This document shows, piece after piece, positions 26,001-37,900 of a DNA stretch of 64,000 bases. The DNA comes from Lingula anatina (lineage: Eukaryota > Brachiopoda > Lingulata > Lingulida > Lingulidae): NCBI RefSeq assembly GCF_001039355.2, contig NW_019773770.1, forward strand, positions 310,001-374,000, read 5' to 3'. The notes under the pieces are model-generated. The model saw nothing but the letters and a program-made list of their open reading frames with translations. It ran no database searches and was not told where the DNA came from. Position numbers and translations under genes: made by a program. How positions within the stretch are numbered: position 1 is the stretch's first letter; each line of letters opens with the position of its first letter.

Positions 26001-29000
26001 ATTTGTTAGTAGACAAGCAAACTGTCCAAAGAAAAGATACTGGCTGGATTATATGTGGATATCATAACATTTAAACACCATAACACTAAAAAACAAGCTC
26101 TTAATTCTGTATTCAATTTCACAATTACCTGATGAAGTCAGTAGATGAAGAAACCATAACTATCAAGGCTAGAGTGATGACAATCCCTGTTACTCCTGCT
26201 ATCAGTTTTAAAGCTTCAAGTACAGGACTCTAAAATAAAATGTTAATCCAAATTAAACAAAATTACAATGCATCAAATTAAAACAACTGCCTTGTATGAA
26301 ATTCAAAACTTCTTTTCAAGGTCAGTTTTAATATCTGAAGATCTATTATTTGTATGTCTTCTATTACAAAAGAAATAAATATGACATTATTTAAACTTTT
26401 TTGCAATTTTACTGTATGTTCTATCATTAATCTATCACAAGCCTTCGGCTACTGGCAAACAATTTCAAGGGAAGGGGGCTTTTTCTGCAAAAGTGCACCC
26501 TTTTACCCTTTAGTTGACCCAATGTGTCATCATGGATCAAATTTTGATTCAGATCGAATCTCTTTTAGCCAAATGGATGGTTCCTTTGATCCTCCCCCTC
26601 CCCACCTAAGGACCTGTGCTATTTAACACCCTGTTCCCATACCTAGTTCGAACTACCAGGATTGACCCATCTCTGAGGGTTTTTTTTGCTAAATTGCTTT
26701 CAACATAAGCGGCTCTGATGTCTGGCACGCCTACTGCAGTTGTTAGGGAGTAAATAACTATCGTTTAGCAGCTTCAATAGGCGTGCCAGCCATCTAAGCC
26801 ACCTAAGCTGAAAGCAATTTAGCAAGGAACCCCTCAGAGATGATGGGTTGATTCTGTAGATTGATCTAGGTATGGGAATGGGGTCTAAGTACCTACAGCA
26901 TTTGGTAACCTGACAGGGTTAATAGCTGCAGTGCCATTTCCCCCAGCTATTGAACTGAGAGCTGTCAACAGTGCTGCCTCATCTTTGTTTATTGTAGGGC
27001 TTTGTGCATCTACAAAGAACTCCACATTGAAGCAGTGTGCTCCTGCATGGATGGCTAGAAAAAACAAAAAAATGAAACATTTCTTATAACTACCATTTAC
27101 AAATAATTAGTTACAAAGAAAAACACCAACATCACACATTTTCAACTAGCACATATAGTTTGTGCAACATTTCATTTTTAACACAAAAATACAATTACAT
27201 TTGTATATCTATATTATTACATGTACCCCCCGGTATTCCGTTCAATACATTTTCTTCAGTTATGTACACTAGCTGATTTTTCAGCCACATGCAATGTAAA
27301 GTTAGTAACATCGCACTAGTTAAAATAAATGAATATATAAAGCATCTATAACATCTACCTACCTGTGTGCAAACATATCATGTAAGCTATGTATTTATGG
27401 AATGTTATGTTTTTGTCAAGTTGGCGGCGCATGTTTCGTTTACAGCACTGAAAGGAACCAAAGGTATTTTTATTTCTGCTTGTTTTCAAGGGGTTTAGTG
27501 AAAAAAAACATCAAAGCCAAAGTGCAAGATATGGATGCTAGATTGCAACCCCCACTTGTTTGATTTCTTAATAGTTACAATGAAATGTGAGACAGATTCT
27601 TTATGTGATGGGCTGTGCCATCAAGTTAAGCCTTATACTGTACCTACCATCTCTCTCTCTCTCCCTCTATACAAAAATGTGAATACAAAACAAAGTCTAT
27701 CAATGTTGCTATAGATACTTACTGTACAAGACTTTCGTAAAAATGATATCAAATTCCTGCATACTGGTAGTAATATCAGCATACAATTAAAGTTCAAACA
27801 AGCTGCAGCACCTCTAGCAAAAGGAAGACCAAGCTATAAGGGAAATAAAATATAATTATACCAGTATACATGTATAGTACACAAATACATTTTTCTCAAG
27901 TTGCTTATATTACAGGGGCATATCTCCTAGATAAAGAAACAGCAACTTGTATTATTTACAGGTCAACAATTACAATATGATAATTCAGAAATGTCCCATT
28001 AACTGATAACCTGATTTACACATATGGTTTTGGTGCTCAAACCACAACTTAATTTAAATACCCATTATCTATAATTGTCTGAAAATGACATTGAAAATAC
28101 CTACCCCAACAATTTTTCTAATGTAGAAGAATTTCTCTCCATTGTAGTAGTAAAAGAAATATCCAATAAATAAGCCAACATTTGTCAACAGCCAAATTAT
28201 CTAAAACATGAAAGAATAAGGGATTAAATATGTTGTAGATAAAACTTTATCATAGCACTTTACAAAAAAGTAATGCATCTAGAAACAATATAATATTACA
28301 CTGTGCAAAGACAGCTGTTTCATGTTTCATTACTCTGATGACTAAGTACTTCATTTTTTAAATAATTTATTTGGGAATCTTCTGAAATAAATGATCAAAA
28401 GATCACTTGATGCTACATGATACATGTATGAGTCATTGGTCTCATGGTTGCTTACTGTTGTAAATGAAGGTCAACCTTTTATAAAACATTATTCAATTTA
28501 TGTGTGTAAACTTTATTTTAATCAGCTGTTTTAATGTCCTGCCTACATTAATTTTTTAATATTGACAATATTCAATACCAGATGTTACAGTCAACTCGAG
28601 TTATATATTTTAAATCTATAAATGAAGTAAGATTCAGATGAATCATTTGGTCTTGAAATCGGTTTATCAATACTACTAGAGGCGGTATGCCCCCCCCCCC
28701 CCCCCTCCTTCCTTTTACAGCCTGTAATACAGGTACCTACTGTACACAGAATAATTTGCTCTAATCATTTTTATATACTGGATCGAGTAACTAGCGCAAA
28801 TAGCATAAAAATGATAATTATCCGGTCTACAAATAGCACAAATTAACAAGTACATACACGTAATGAACAAATATTGCTTGCTACTTGTGCTAGCTAGTGT
28901 ACGGCACCGGTAGTGGTAGCTGTACTTGTGAGGTTGTGGCCTTCATTTATATATATCAACACAGATCAACAGAGACTGGAGAAAATCCGACAAACAAACA

Positions 29001-29052
29001 AACTTACCAAAACTACCCATTTGGGAGCTTCGTTCATCAGCCTGCTGGCCAT
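20085..29052 (-). CDS. CYBB: NADPH oxidase catalytic subunit, NOX2 (gp91phox/CYBB) type, 16 exons
   Basis: Exons: 29008-29052, 28105-28200, 27723-27833, 27363-27447, 26897-27054, 26129-26229, 25864-25944, 23496-23619, 23194-23286, 22597-22731, 22060-22181, 21834-21870, 21628-21710, 21155-21347, 20694-20818, 20085-20211. This gives 571 residues, against 570 in human NOX2, with all phases consistent. It is a membrane flavocytochrome passing electrons from NADPH via FAD and two haems to oxygen. Haem ligands are visible: H101 and H115 (FHK, AIH), H210 and H223 (THHLF, VVHG). FAD-binding HPFTLTS is at 337-343; nucleotide-binding GTGIGVTPF at 408-416 (P415 aligns with human P415); CGP at 538-540; the C-terminus VYNKENF matches NOX2. 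No EF-hands, so not NOX5 or DUOX; the NWDHIF and KENF ends favour NOX2 over NOX4. Exons 4-7 also occur at 25383-25467, 24919-25076, 24150-24250 and 23885-23965 because of the duplication around the N at 25515. Confidence 0.95.
24655..24905. mobile_element. Foldback element, copy 2 (NOX2 intron)
   Basis: Ends TTCCCATACCTAG and CTAGGTATGGGAA form outer inverted repeats; inner arms pair CTGGCACGCCTAC with GGCGTGCCAG and GCTAAATTGCTTTC with GAAAGCAATTTAGC. It lies in the NOX2 intron between exons 5 and 6 and occurs again at 26634-26882 only because the host segment is duplicated. Confidence 0.85.
26634..26882. mobile_element. Foldback element, second allele copy (NOX2 intron)
   Basis: Same insertion as 24655-24905 within the other copy of the 1.98-kb duplication, with a few base differences such as one fewer G in the GAGGGG tract. 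Confidence 0.85.
28689..28705. repeat. Poly-C tract in the first NOX2 intron
   Basis: A run of about 17 C residues seen directly; similar C tracts occur near 52240-52265 and on the opposite strand near 53310. Such tracts are prone to length errors. Confidence 0.8.
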
Positions 29053-29344
29053 GATGTACTAGGACGGACAGTGGTGGTCCAGGGTAAGCTATCGTTAGGC
29101 GAGTGTCATTTTCTCTCTACCTCTACACTGCCGCTGATTACTGCCGCATAACGTAAGTGGGCTCGATGTCGTAAAGTCGATCATCTATTCAGACAGTCTA
29201 TTTTATGCTTGATACTTAATGATTAAGGGACATTGTCGTGTTTTCCTGAATAGTTCAGGGGCGGATACAGAGATATTTTCTGGTAGTCTTCCAAATTATC
29301 TTTATTGGCTCATCTTCCACTGCCCCATTCCCCACCCCCGCACG

Positions 29345-29411
<67 letters not shown>

Positions 29412-29697
29412 CCCACTTTCTCAACACTACCTTTCTGGCGCAAAAAGACATTAAAAGAATAACAACATTTCATTTTGTTCAAAAATGGATATTTCTGGGG
29501 TAAACGACAATTTCCCCGTACTTAATTGCCAATGGTTAATGAATCCGTTCTGAAATTCACGGTTATCCCCTCCCCCCCTTTTTTAATAAAAAGTTTGGTT
29601 ATTATTTTGTTATAAAATAAGTACTTACAAAATTATTGTTGATTATTTGAAACAAGAAACGGCCATGGGGTGGCATGAGAATGACCTTAAAAAAGGT

Positions 29698-29763
<66 letters not shown>

Positions 29764-30078
29764 TCTTAGAATCTTTGTATGATTTTTTTAAAATAAACAA
29801 AACGGCTTTCATTTTGATTTAAAAAAATTAATCTGTGCCATATGCATGTAGGCCTTCATGTAGCCTAATACACTATGAAGCCTCGTAAGTTGTGTCAGAT
29901 AAAGATGTATCTGACTGCACTCTTAAAGCGACGAACACATCCTTGAATTGAAAGAAAAGGAAAAATAGAGGGTGATGCATTCAGCCCTGTCCGATTTTGA
30001 GAACGGCATTTATATGATTCATGTTTGCCTTATATCACCAAAAAGAGGCAGGCATATGGACATTTTTTGTAAGTACAG
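29053..30078. other. Intergenic: NOX2 promoter side with microsatellites
   Basis: No gene. The NOX2 promoter must lie just right of 29052. A (CT)n tract runs into (CA)n at about 29345-29410, and an (ATT)n tract covers about 29700-29762. At 29476-29580 is a truncated piece of the TTAA MITE family (sequence around TTTCTGGGGTAAACGACAA) without either end. Confidence 0.7.
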
Positions 30079-32085
30079 TTAATATTTCATTCCGAAGTAA
30101 TCAAACCACTCTGTCAATGACGAAGAGTAAGGCACTGGTTCACGCCTGCCTCCTCCATACCGAACCGCAGATTTTTGACAATTTATGCTAATTTCCTTCT
30201 CTTTTGATTTCTTTGCTGCTCTCTTTTTGAAGGAATTCAATGCCTGTTTTGCATATTTACCATCAGAATCAATTCTTTTGCGATCTTCAGCGTCATTTCT
30301 AGCAGTAATTTGATCCTGTTCAAGTGATAAACGTCTCTCTATATTTGACACCTGCTCAGAAACATAACTGCTTTTCTGCATTGGTTTCCTAGGTTTCATT
30401 TTCTTTTTCTTCCTGGCTGTTTTCACCACTGGTGTCCAGTCCAAAGACGAGAGGCTAGTCACCGAAGTCAAGTCATTGCAGGATTCCCGCGTAGAACTAC
30501 TCTGGAACTGAACGTGTTTCCATGGGGTACACGTGCTTGAAGCTGAGAGTGGCGTACACGCGACCAGCCGGAGATATTCAGGGAACCTGGAGGCGCTCAT
30601 TGCCCGTGGTGGCGGGGGAATCTCGTCCAAGTCAGATTCTGAGTCTAAATAGTTCTCCCAATATTCCTCAGCTTTCATACATTTTTTAGTTATTGCAGAG
30701 TGGTTCTTTCTTCGTGTACTTTGTGGTTTAGAGTATCGTTGGGTTATTTTACCAGAACGATGAGCATTTTTTATTTCGATTTTCGCGAACTGCCGCAATA
30801 CCTTATCAATATTGTGCTCTCCAACTCTTTTGAAGTAACGCTTGTACCGATCCAAATCAGATAGACTGGAAGATCGCTTTCGAACAGGAAGCTTAACCAA
30901 TTTGTCTCCGACGCTCTTATCTTCTTCTAATATATCTGGTGTGCTGCAACTGTCTTTTGCCTCGGTTTTTGCGTATTTTCCAACTGCAGAGGACGCCGAT
31001 TTGTTAACATCACTAGGGTATTCTCGATCTTTCTGCACTGGTATGCTCGATATAGAATGTCGCGGTGGGCAACGGTTTGACGACTGAACTGTTGTGAAGC
31101 CCACAGTGCTACTTGCATTTGCAGCAAACAACCAAACACGTAACTCGGATTTGTATCTTTTTGGTTCAGACAAATCAAATTCTGCAGTTTCTACGTTTGC
31201 TTTTTGGCTGTGTTGCCCATTATTATTTGAAAAACTAGGTGTTGCACTGACAACTGTAAAACTTCTGGAAGCAATAAAACAACTATCCGAATTGCCCTGA
31301 TTATTGTCAGGAACTTGATCTATACTCATTATCTGTTGACTTTCTTTGTCAGCTTGGTTGAGGATATCCTCCTCTTGCTGCTCAAATTGCCGATTTGCTA
31401 TTGTATCCTCGTCGACCAAATTGTTGTCTCGGGGATGAAGTTCTTCGTTACTTTTTTCGATTTCTTTTGTGTTCATTTTATCTTTATTTCTTTTTAAAAT
31501 CAAAGAACCGTTTTGCCCAACACTGGCACTGAGTTCTCCATTTTTAACTGCACTTTCATTCCTAATGCCTGTTTCTACTTCCTCCTCGATCGGTCCATTT
31601 ATGTTGTTTATTGATTGAACATCACCCGTGCGTACCTTGCAGTCGTCGTTAACATCACTGTTCTCCTCACCATTGTCTTCATTACCATCAACTTCTTTTT
31701 TGAATAATTTTTCAGTTTGCACATTTTGCACACTTTGGTCCTTATCTTTACCCTCTTCCTCAGGTCTGTCTATTAGCGACGCTTCATCCTGCAGCGATTT
31801 TGTCGTTACTTCACACAAACTCACCATTCCTGTAGGAGAAAAAGGCAGACCCTCTTCTTCTTTGGTTATTTTACTCTTTTCAACATTTTCGAATTCAGAT
31901 TTTTCAGCAATAGATACAATAGACGGATTTGGTACATCTAGTTCCGAAAGATGAACATTTCCTTCACTTTGTTCATAGCTGCCAGTCAAGGATTCCTCAT
32001 CTGTGATGGTAAATGTCGTATTCAGTTTTGTCGAGACTCCGGAATCGTCGTCTTTTGCTGCGTAGGTAGTTGGAGAGAGAGCCAT
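30079..32085 (-). CDS. Unrecognised intronless gene, about 668 residues
   Basis: A single uninterrupted frame; 668 residues from the second ATG (MALSPTTYAAKDDDSG, followed by G at +4) or 681 from an upstream ATG at 32122-32124. The N-terminal two fifths is acidic and rich in Glu, Asp, Asn and Ser, with few hydrophobics, so probably disordered. The middle has basic Ser-rich patches (SSSLSDLDRYKRYFKR, then a QFAKIEIKNAHRSGKI segment). The C-terminal third has EIPPPPRAMS, two lysine-rich clusters that look like nuclear localisation signals (RKKKKMKPRK and KKRAAKKSKEK), and ends EWFDYFGMKY. No transmembrane segment or catalytic motif. I do not recognise the family. The length, codon-like composition and a CRE just upstream support a real gene; a processed retrogene is possible. 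Confidence 0.75.
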   Translation of the reverse strand: MALSPTTYAAKDDDSGVSTKLNTTFTITDEESLTGSYEQSEGNVHLSELDVPNPSIVSIAEKSEFENVEKSKITKEEEGLPFSPTGMVSLCEVTTKSLQDEASLIDRPEEEGKDKDQSVQNVQTEKLFKKEVDGNEDNGEENSDVNDDCKVRTGDVQSINNINGPIEEEVETGIRNESAVKNGELSASVGQNGSLILKRNKDKMNTKEIEKSNEELHPRDNNLVDEDTIANRQFEQQEEDILNQADKESQQIMSIDQVPDNNQGNSDSCFIASRSFTVVSATPSFSNNNGQHSQKANVETAEFDLSEPKRYKSELRVWLFAANASSTVGFTTVQSSNRCPPRHSISSIPVQKDREYPSDVNKSASSAVGKYAKTEAKDSCSTPDILEEDKSVGDKLVKLPVRKRSSSLSDLDRYKRYFKRVGEHNIDKVLRQFAKIEIKNAHRSGKITQRYSKPQSTRRKNHSAITKKCMKAEEYWENYLDSESDLDEIPPPPRAMSASRFPEYLRLVACTPLSASSTCTPWKHVQFQSSSTRESCNDLTSVTSLSSLDWTPVVKTARKKKKMKPRKPMQKSSYVSEQVSNIERRLSLEQDQITARNDAEDRKRIDSDGKYAKQALNSFKKRAAKKSKEKEISINCQKSAVRYGGGRREPVPYSSSLTEWFDYFGMKY

Positions 32086-32155
32086 ATTGATAATATCGAT
32101 ATATCTAACTGTAAATGAAGTCAAAGTCGGCAGCAGGAGGAAGCTGCGTCATTAA

Positions 32156-32163
32156 TGACGTCA
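32156..32163. promoter_or_regulatory. CRE (TGACGTCA) upstream of the intronless gene
   Basis: Perfect 8-bp CREB/ATF palindrome 71 bp upstream of the ATG at 32085, with further half-site-like ACGTCAT at about 32184. Position fits a minus-strand promoter. Confidence 0.5.
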
Positions 32164-32730
32164 TACAATGAAACGGGCAAATAACGTCATGAAACGTTCA
32201 ACGTGCATTTACGACTCACTCACTCACTGGTCAAATAACAGTCTCAGCAAATTGTATGTTTATCTGTTTTATTAACAATAAGACTATTGGGAACGATGGC
32301 AGACTAAATTAATGTTTTACTTTATTTTCGAACGGTATTACTACATACATAGGTCTACTGTAGGTCTTTTATCATTTAAAGGCACACACTGAGCGTAACA
32401 TCTTAACCACCACAGTAGGCCTATAGGCTACCATATCTAACCCTTCTCAGAATTGCGATCTGTAAACTCGTTTTTGATGAGCTCAGTCACTTTCGTAACA
32501 GTATCCCTTGAAAATGCTTGGGGACAACTGCCTAAGGCCTAAAATGCATGCAAGCAGGTTGTATGCTCGTACATTGCTATTTTTTTGCATTGGGGCAGAC
32601 TTAACGTAAATAAACAAAATATCTTGAAATGCAATACTAGTACGGATATTATTTTATATAATATTATTAGGTCCCGACAAAATATGGCAAATGAACCAAA
32701 ACTATTTGTTTGAGAGACACCAACACTGAC

Positions 32731-33053
32731 CTTCACCCTGAGCTTCAGAGTAGCTTGACACTAACCTCTTCACTATAGCTTATCTTCATCGTGTCAAGTT
32801 ACTTTCACTTTCGTAATATTTAACCGTTTCCAAAGAACCAAAATCGATTTGTTCATTTATGTGTCACTGGTGGGTCCAAGGTCAGCACCCTGTAACTTGT
32901 AACCAAGTAACTTGACACGATGAAGATAGGCTATAGTGAAGAGGTTAGTGTCAAGTTATCTCTGAAGCTCAGGGTGCTGACCATGGACCCACCTGTGACA
33001 CATAAAAATCGATTTTGGTTCTTTGGAAACGGTTAAATATTACGAAAGTGAAA
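32731..33053. repeat. Interlocked inverted repeats in A-B-A'-B' order
   Basis: A (32731-32803) reappears as its reverse complement A' (about 32906-32980); B (32803-32892) reappears as B' (about 32971-33053). Landmarks: CTATAGTGAAGAGGTTAGTG in A' against CACTAACCTCTTCACTATAG in A; CCGTTTCCAAAGAACC in B against GGTTCTTTGGAAACGG in B'. Order A-B-A'-B' is not a simple hairpin, which would be A-B-B'-A'. Confidence 0.85.
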
Positions 33054-34948
33054 TCTCAATCCAGTGGACATTTTTCCTTGATGAGTTTATGCGACAGGTG
33101 ATTTAGAAGATTCTTGGGCAAACTTCGTGTGACGCAAATAACCAGAATTCATAATCCTTGCTCCAGCAACCAGTTTGCCTGCACCCAGTCCGCGACAAGA
33201 GACGTGGCACCTCAACTGAATTCATATTAGGGGAGACCAGGGCTAGTTAGCCTTGTGAACTGGGAATGAGTTAGAGCAACAAACCTGGTTTTATTTTAAG
33301 CACCAAGAACTTAGCTACTTATACAACGTGCGTGATAAAGATAGTAGTCATGTTAATAAGAATGAGTTAAATTATTTCGTACATGTTTGAGGACCTTCAA
33401 ATTCAATCTGCTAAATCTGATCTGTAAATATTGTCTTAATGTTTGTAATTGACGGTTTTCTATGGTATCTAAAATTGAAACAATTGTAAAATGCCCATTT
33501 TTATTTTATAACTAATGGCATTTGAGCATTTAAGCTCTTTTTGCACACTGAAAAAAAAATCTAAAACGGTTTCAAAGTGCCCACATTTATTTATCAAATT
33601 TGTATAAATTTACCATCGTGTTTTTTAAAAAGTTCATATTAAATATTTATTCTAAAGCAAAATCCTGCTTTCTAAAAATGAACATTAAATCTTTATTCTA
33701 TAGCAAAAAGGTACTACTTCATTTTCCACTTGGATATAATTTTCCTATATTCCCGTTTATATAGGACAGGTCTATTTTGGCGGGTTCTGGTATTTTCTAC
33801 TGTGAATTGATTTACTTTGACCTTTTCTTCGTATGAATACCTCAATACTTCAATTTAAAATATGAAAAAAAAAATGAACAAAGTGGAAAGACTCTGATGT
33901 AACCTGAAACCACCTCTTTTGAATGGCAACGAATGAAATTTAACATAACACACATATTCTTTTAGATCCTATTCTTTGGTCAAATTGAAATAATTAGAAA
34001 TAATATTTGAAATATATTTCTGATTCCTTTATGTATTTGTGAGACCAATTTGAAATTTCACAAATTCCTAAATTTGCAGTAAATAATGTTCGTAGGTATA
34101 CGCTATACGGTGAGACACTAGACTACTATGAAATTTTGAGCAAAATAAAGCCGTAACATACGTCGTCTTCGACGCCTTCGTCCTTTGGATTGGCTCATCT
34201 TGAAATAGCTTGTGCGCTCTTTTGGGCGTAAAGATTAGTAAAGAATCAAATAATTCAAACACTAACAACAAACAGAGACTTGCAGGGATAAAAGATAAAA
34301 AGTAAGTAAACGTGAACAATTCATATGGTTTTGCTTTTTATATTTATTTCTTTTTGTTATGGTCGAGGCGAAGATTTCAAATCCAACACATTGTAAATGT
34401 TTCAAATCACTGCATTAATTCCTGGATTTTCGAAACTTTTGCTGTTTTCCCCCACAATTTTACATATTAACAAGTAGATCTAACTTCTTTTAGTAATGTG
34501 ATTACTTTGAGCATTGATTTCGATATTCAGATAAATTAGACGTGCAATAAACTTCATAATTTCTCGGTGGTTTTACAAGAAACTTCAAGCCCATTTTAGA
34601 GCTCATTAGATTATAAAAGCTGTGGGGTCGGGGGTGGGGTGGTGTTGATGTAATCTCATTGATAAAAGAGCATAAAAGTTCACTCTGAAAAAAAAAGTTA
34701 TTAAGTTTCTAAACTATTTTTTTTTTACATTTGTTCAATTTATCAAGTAACTGAAGTATAGGGTAAAAACATGGAGAGGGGAGGTAATTTCAAGAGTTCC
34801 AGGGGTTTTTCTATTCTTCTAGCTTATTACATGTATAATCGGTTATTTTGATAAAGTATAACATCCTTTAATTTTTCTATTTCTTTGCACGCTGTGGGTG
34901 TTAAAATGCCTGTGTTAATATTCACATGATATTTCATAATATTTCAGA

Positions 34949-37900
34949 ATGGCCCTCCCAAATATGCCAAGTCTCTGGACTTCAAGAAAAAATGTGTATG
35001 AAGCAGCAATAGTGCGACGAAGAAACCAAGAGGATGATTTTCGGGAAAAATGGCAAGACACATCAAGATATTTTCATGATACAGAAATAGGAGCTGTTAA
35101 ACAAACTGCATGGACTTCAGAGGATTCATTCCATGATAGGTTAAGAACTGTTTGTATTGAATTTGCAGCAATTAAAATGGTTTGAGTAAGGTACATGTGG
35201 TGCAGGTACAGTTTATAATACTACTGAAGAACTAGAGCATAGGTTTATCAGTTTCACAATCAGATAGATGTATGAAAATTTATGAAGACTGAATCCTGCA
35301 AACATGAGACAAAGCAAAGAAAAGAAAACTTTTAGAAATTGAAGAATGCATTATCTGATATGTGAACAGGGTAAAAAAAGATGATGATTGCACTCATTAT
35401 AGTAGTCTTATTTTACAGCATGGATGCCTATAAATCTCAACACAACAGAGAAATCAAAGCTATGAATTTAAAGCGGAGAAGGCTTAAGTTGACAGACATG
35501 CTGCAGAAAGAAAGAGATGTGTTGGAGGTAATACACCTAAAACTCATTATTTTACATAAGTGTTTTGAATACACCTTTTTTCTTTTATTAGTCAGAGAAT
35601 ATCTGTTATCTGTAAGGGGCCAGACCATGAGATTTTTGTTGGCTCACATCTTCTTATTTTTGCAATAAAGTATTCTTATTCCTCAAAAGCATGTTACAGC
35701 TTTTTAGATTAGTGCTTCTGCTAAGATATAGCATACATTTTAACAAGAAGTGAAAATGCAAGATTTGCAATAATAATATCTGAGTGAATTTATTTCAGTA
35801 AAGAAAAATCTTTTCAAAAATTTAATTTTAAATATTAATAATGATTCTAATTATTTGCATTGCCTGCTGAAACTATAAAGCTGAAAATGTTTGTAAAATT
35901 GATATTATTTGAACTGCAGAAGGCAAAGAGCTTATTGTGCATTGTGTATCTTTTTCAGGCAGAATTACGAGGATATTCAGCTGATAATTATGATAGAATT
36001 TCTGATATGAAAGAAAGGAGTGAGAATCTAAGAAGTGCGAGAGAAGAGAAGAGGAAGCAGGTAAAAATGTTATTTTACTGAAAGTTATTGAAGTGTGATG
36101 TTAGTTGATAGATTCTGATAAATATGTGGAACTCTCTATTTTGTATTGAACTTATCACACAAACACTTTCCAAGTCAATAATCCAAACATAATAATTGCA
36201 CAGTAATATGTGTAATGGTAATTGACAAACTGATGAGCTTTTTTATATGTTTTAATTTACAGTTGGCTGAAGAGAAATTGTATGATCACTTCAGGAAAAA
36301 TAACCCAGATCTCAGAGAGGTATTATCGTTTTAATTTTAATTGTTTTTGTGTTGATTGATTGATTGAGTGATTGATTGCTGTATCCTTACATATAAAACC
36401 TTCTTTTAAATATTACTTGACCATTCATGATAAGTATGTTTGGCATGTCTTTCTTTTTTAAAGCAATAGGCTGATTTCAGGATTTTAAGAAAATGCCAAT
36501 TTGATTCACAGAGGTAGAAAATGACACTACTAAACTGGTATTGTCTCTAGTTTTGTTCTGCTGCATTGTCCACTTGTTAACAATCAAAAATCTATTTTAG
36601 CTTGAGTCCAGGGCGGGAGAACAAGAGGTGATTGAAGAGTGGGAAGGACAAGTGGAGGAACAGAAGAGGGTAATGGCTTCTTGAAATAATTGCAATCCTT
36701 TAAGATTTATATTTCATTTCCAGAAAAAAATTTTTTCACTCAAATGAATACATAATTTTCTAAATTTTTCCCCAACTCATTTAAGTGATTGGCATTAACA
36801 CCTTTATTACTTGTGAAATTTTAACACTGATTGTAGCATGTCATAATAACTTGATCATCATCTGATTCAGTAACATGAAAACACAATTTGTATTTTCATT
36901 TGTCTATTAAAGAAACAAGAACAAGAGATCAGGGAGAAGGCATTGTACGAGCAGTTGATGGAAGAAGAGCGTCAGGCAGCTTTAAAGTTTGACCAGGAGT
37001 TAGAGCGGGAGAAGATTCAAGAGGAGAAAAAATTAAAATCAGTGCTGAGAGATCAGGTTGAAGAGCTTAAGCAAAGGGAACGTGAGGTAAGGATAAAAAC
37101 ATTTAATATTAGACAAAGGATATCAGGCAGCACTAGATATTTAAAGATGCAAGGCAGGTCACATCATGAATTTGGTAAAAAGAATAATGTATTACAGTAG
37201 TATTATTATAGGTCTCAGTTAGACATTGACATTCTTTGTTTTATTTCATAAAGGCTGAAAGATTAAAATTCCAAGCAGAGGAGCTCCAGAAACAGCAGTG
37301 GGAGCTGGAGAAATTAGAAGACCAAAGAAAAGAAATGGATGAGATTAGGAAAAAAGAAGAATTTGGGTCAGTTACCTTTTTACGTGTATGGCATCACTAT
37401 TTATAACTTTTGTGTTTGTTTACATGTGAAGACCTGTTAAGTGGTGACATAAACTGAATTTCTTACATGACATTTAGTTTAAGCAAATTTGGATATTTTT
37501 TTACAGACGTGTTTTGCTTCGTCAACATAAAGCTAAGCTACTTCAAAGGTCCAAACAAGTTCAGGAACAGTTGGTAAGAATCCAAATAGACGAAATATAA
37601 TTTGATTGAGCTATACTATGCTGAATTACTGAGATAAATATATTAAGATGCATGAATGGACTGTCAAATACAGATAGCATTCAGGATATCCACCTAGTTT
37701 TTTATTTGGGTGGAAAGGGGGGGGGGGAAGTCTTGCAAGTCGCAATTAAAAAATAACAAGGGACATCTGTTGTAAATTTGTCACGAAAGGACCTTCAAAA
37801 TTTGTGGTAATAGTCACCCTAGAACATATTTCATTACAATATAGTTAATTAATTTTTCATATTTTTAGTCATTTGTAATTTTTTAAAGTATATTTCTTAT

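Larger units (their letters stand above)
23537..27494 (+). repeat. Direct duplication of 1.98 kb carrying NOX2 exons 4-8 (around N at 25515)
   Basis: 23537-25514 and 25516-27494 are nearly identical, each holding NOX2 exons 4-7 plus part of exon 8. Copy 2 starts inside exon 8 at 25516, so that exon copy is truncated. Differences are scattered substitutions and small indels (for example near 25248 versus 27227). The abrupt start inside an exon at an N argues for two unmerged alleles, not a real exon duplication. Confidence 0.9.
32125..34948. other. Intergenic: between the intronless gene and TCHP
   Basis: No coding exon recognised. It holds the CRE at 32156, the interlocked inverted repeat at 32731-33053 and AT-rich unique sequence. 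TCHP coding starts one base after a splice acceptor (AG at 34946-34947), so a non-coding TCHP first exon and its promoter should lie here; I could not place them. Confidence 0.55.

Noticed and set aside
29219-29503. Open frames on both strands of about 75-94 codons
   Set aside because: They run through (CT)n and (CA)n microsatellites, giving poly Ser-Leu and His-Thr strings.
30842-31954. Plus-strand open frames of 60-108 codons
   Set aside because: Antisense shadows of the long minus-strand gene at 30079-32085.
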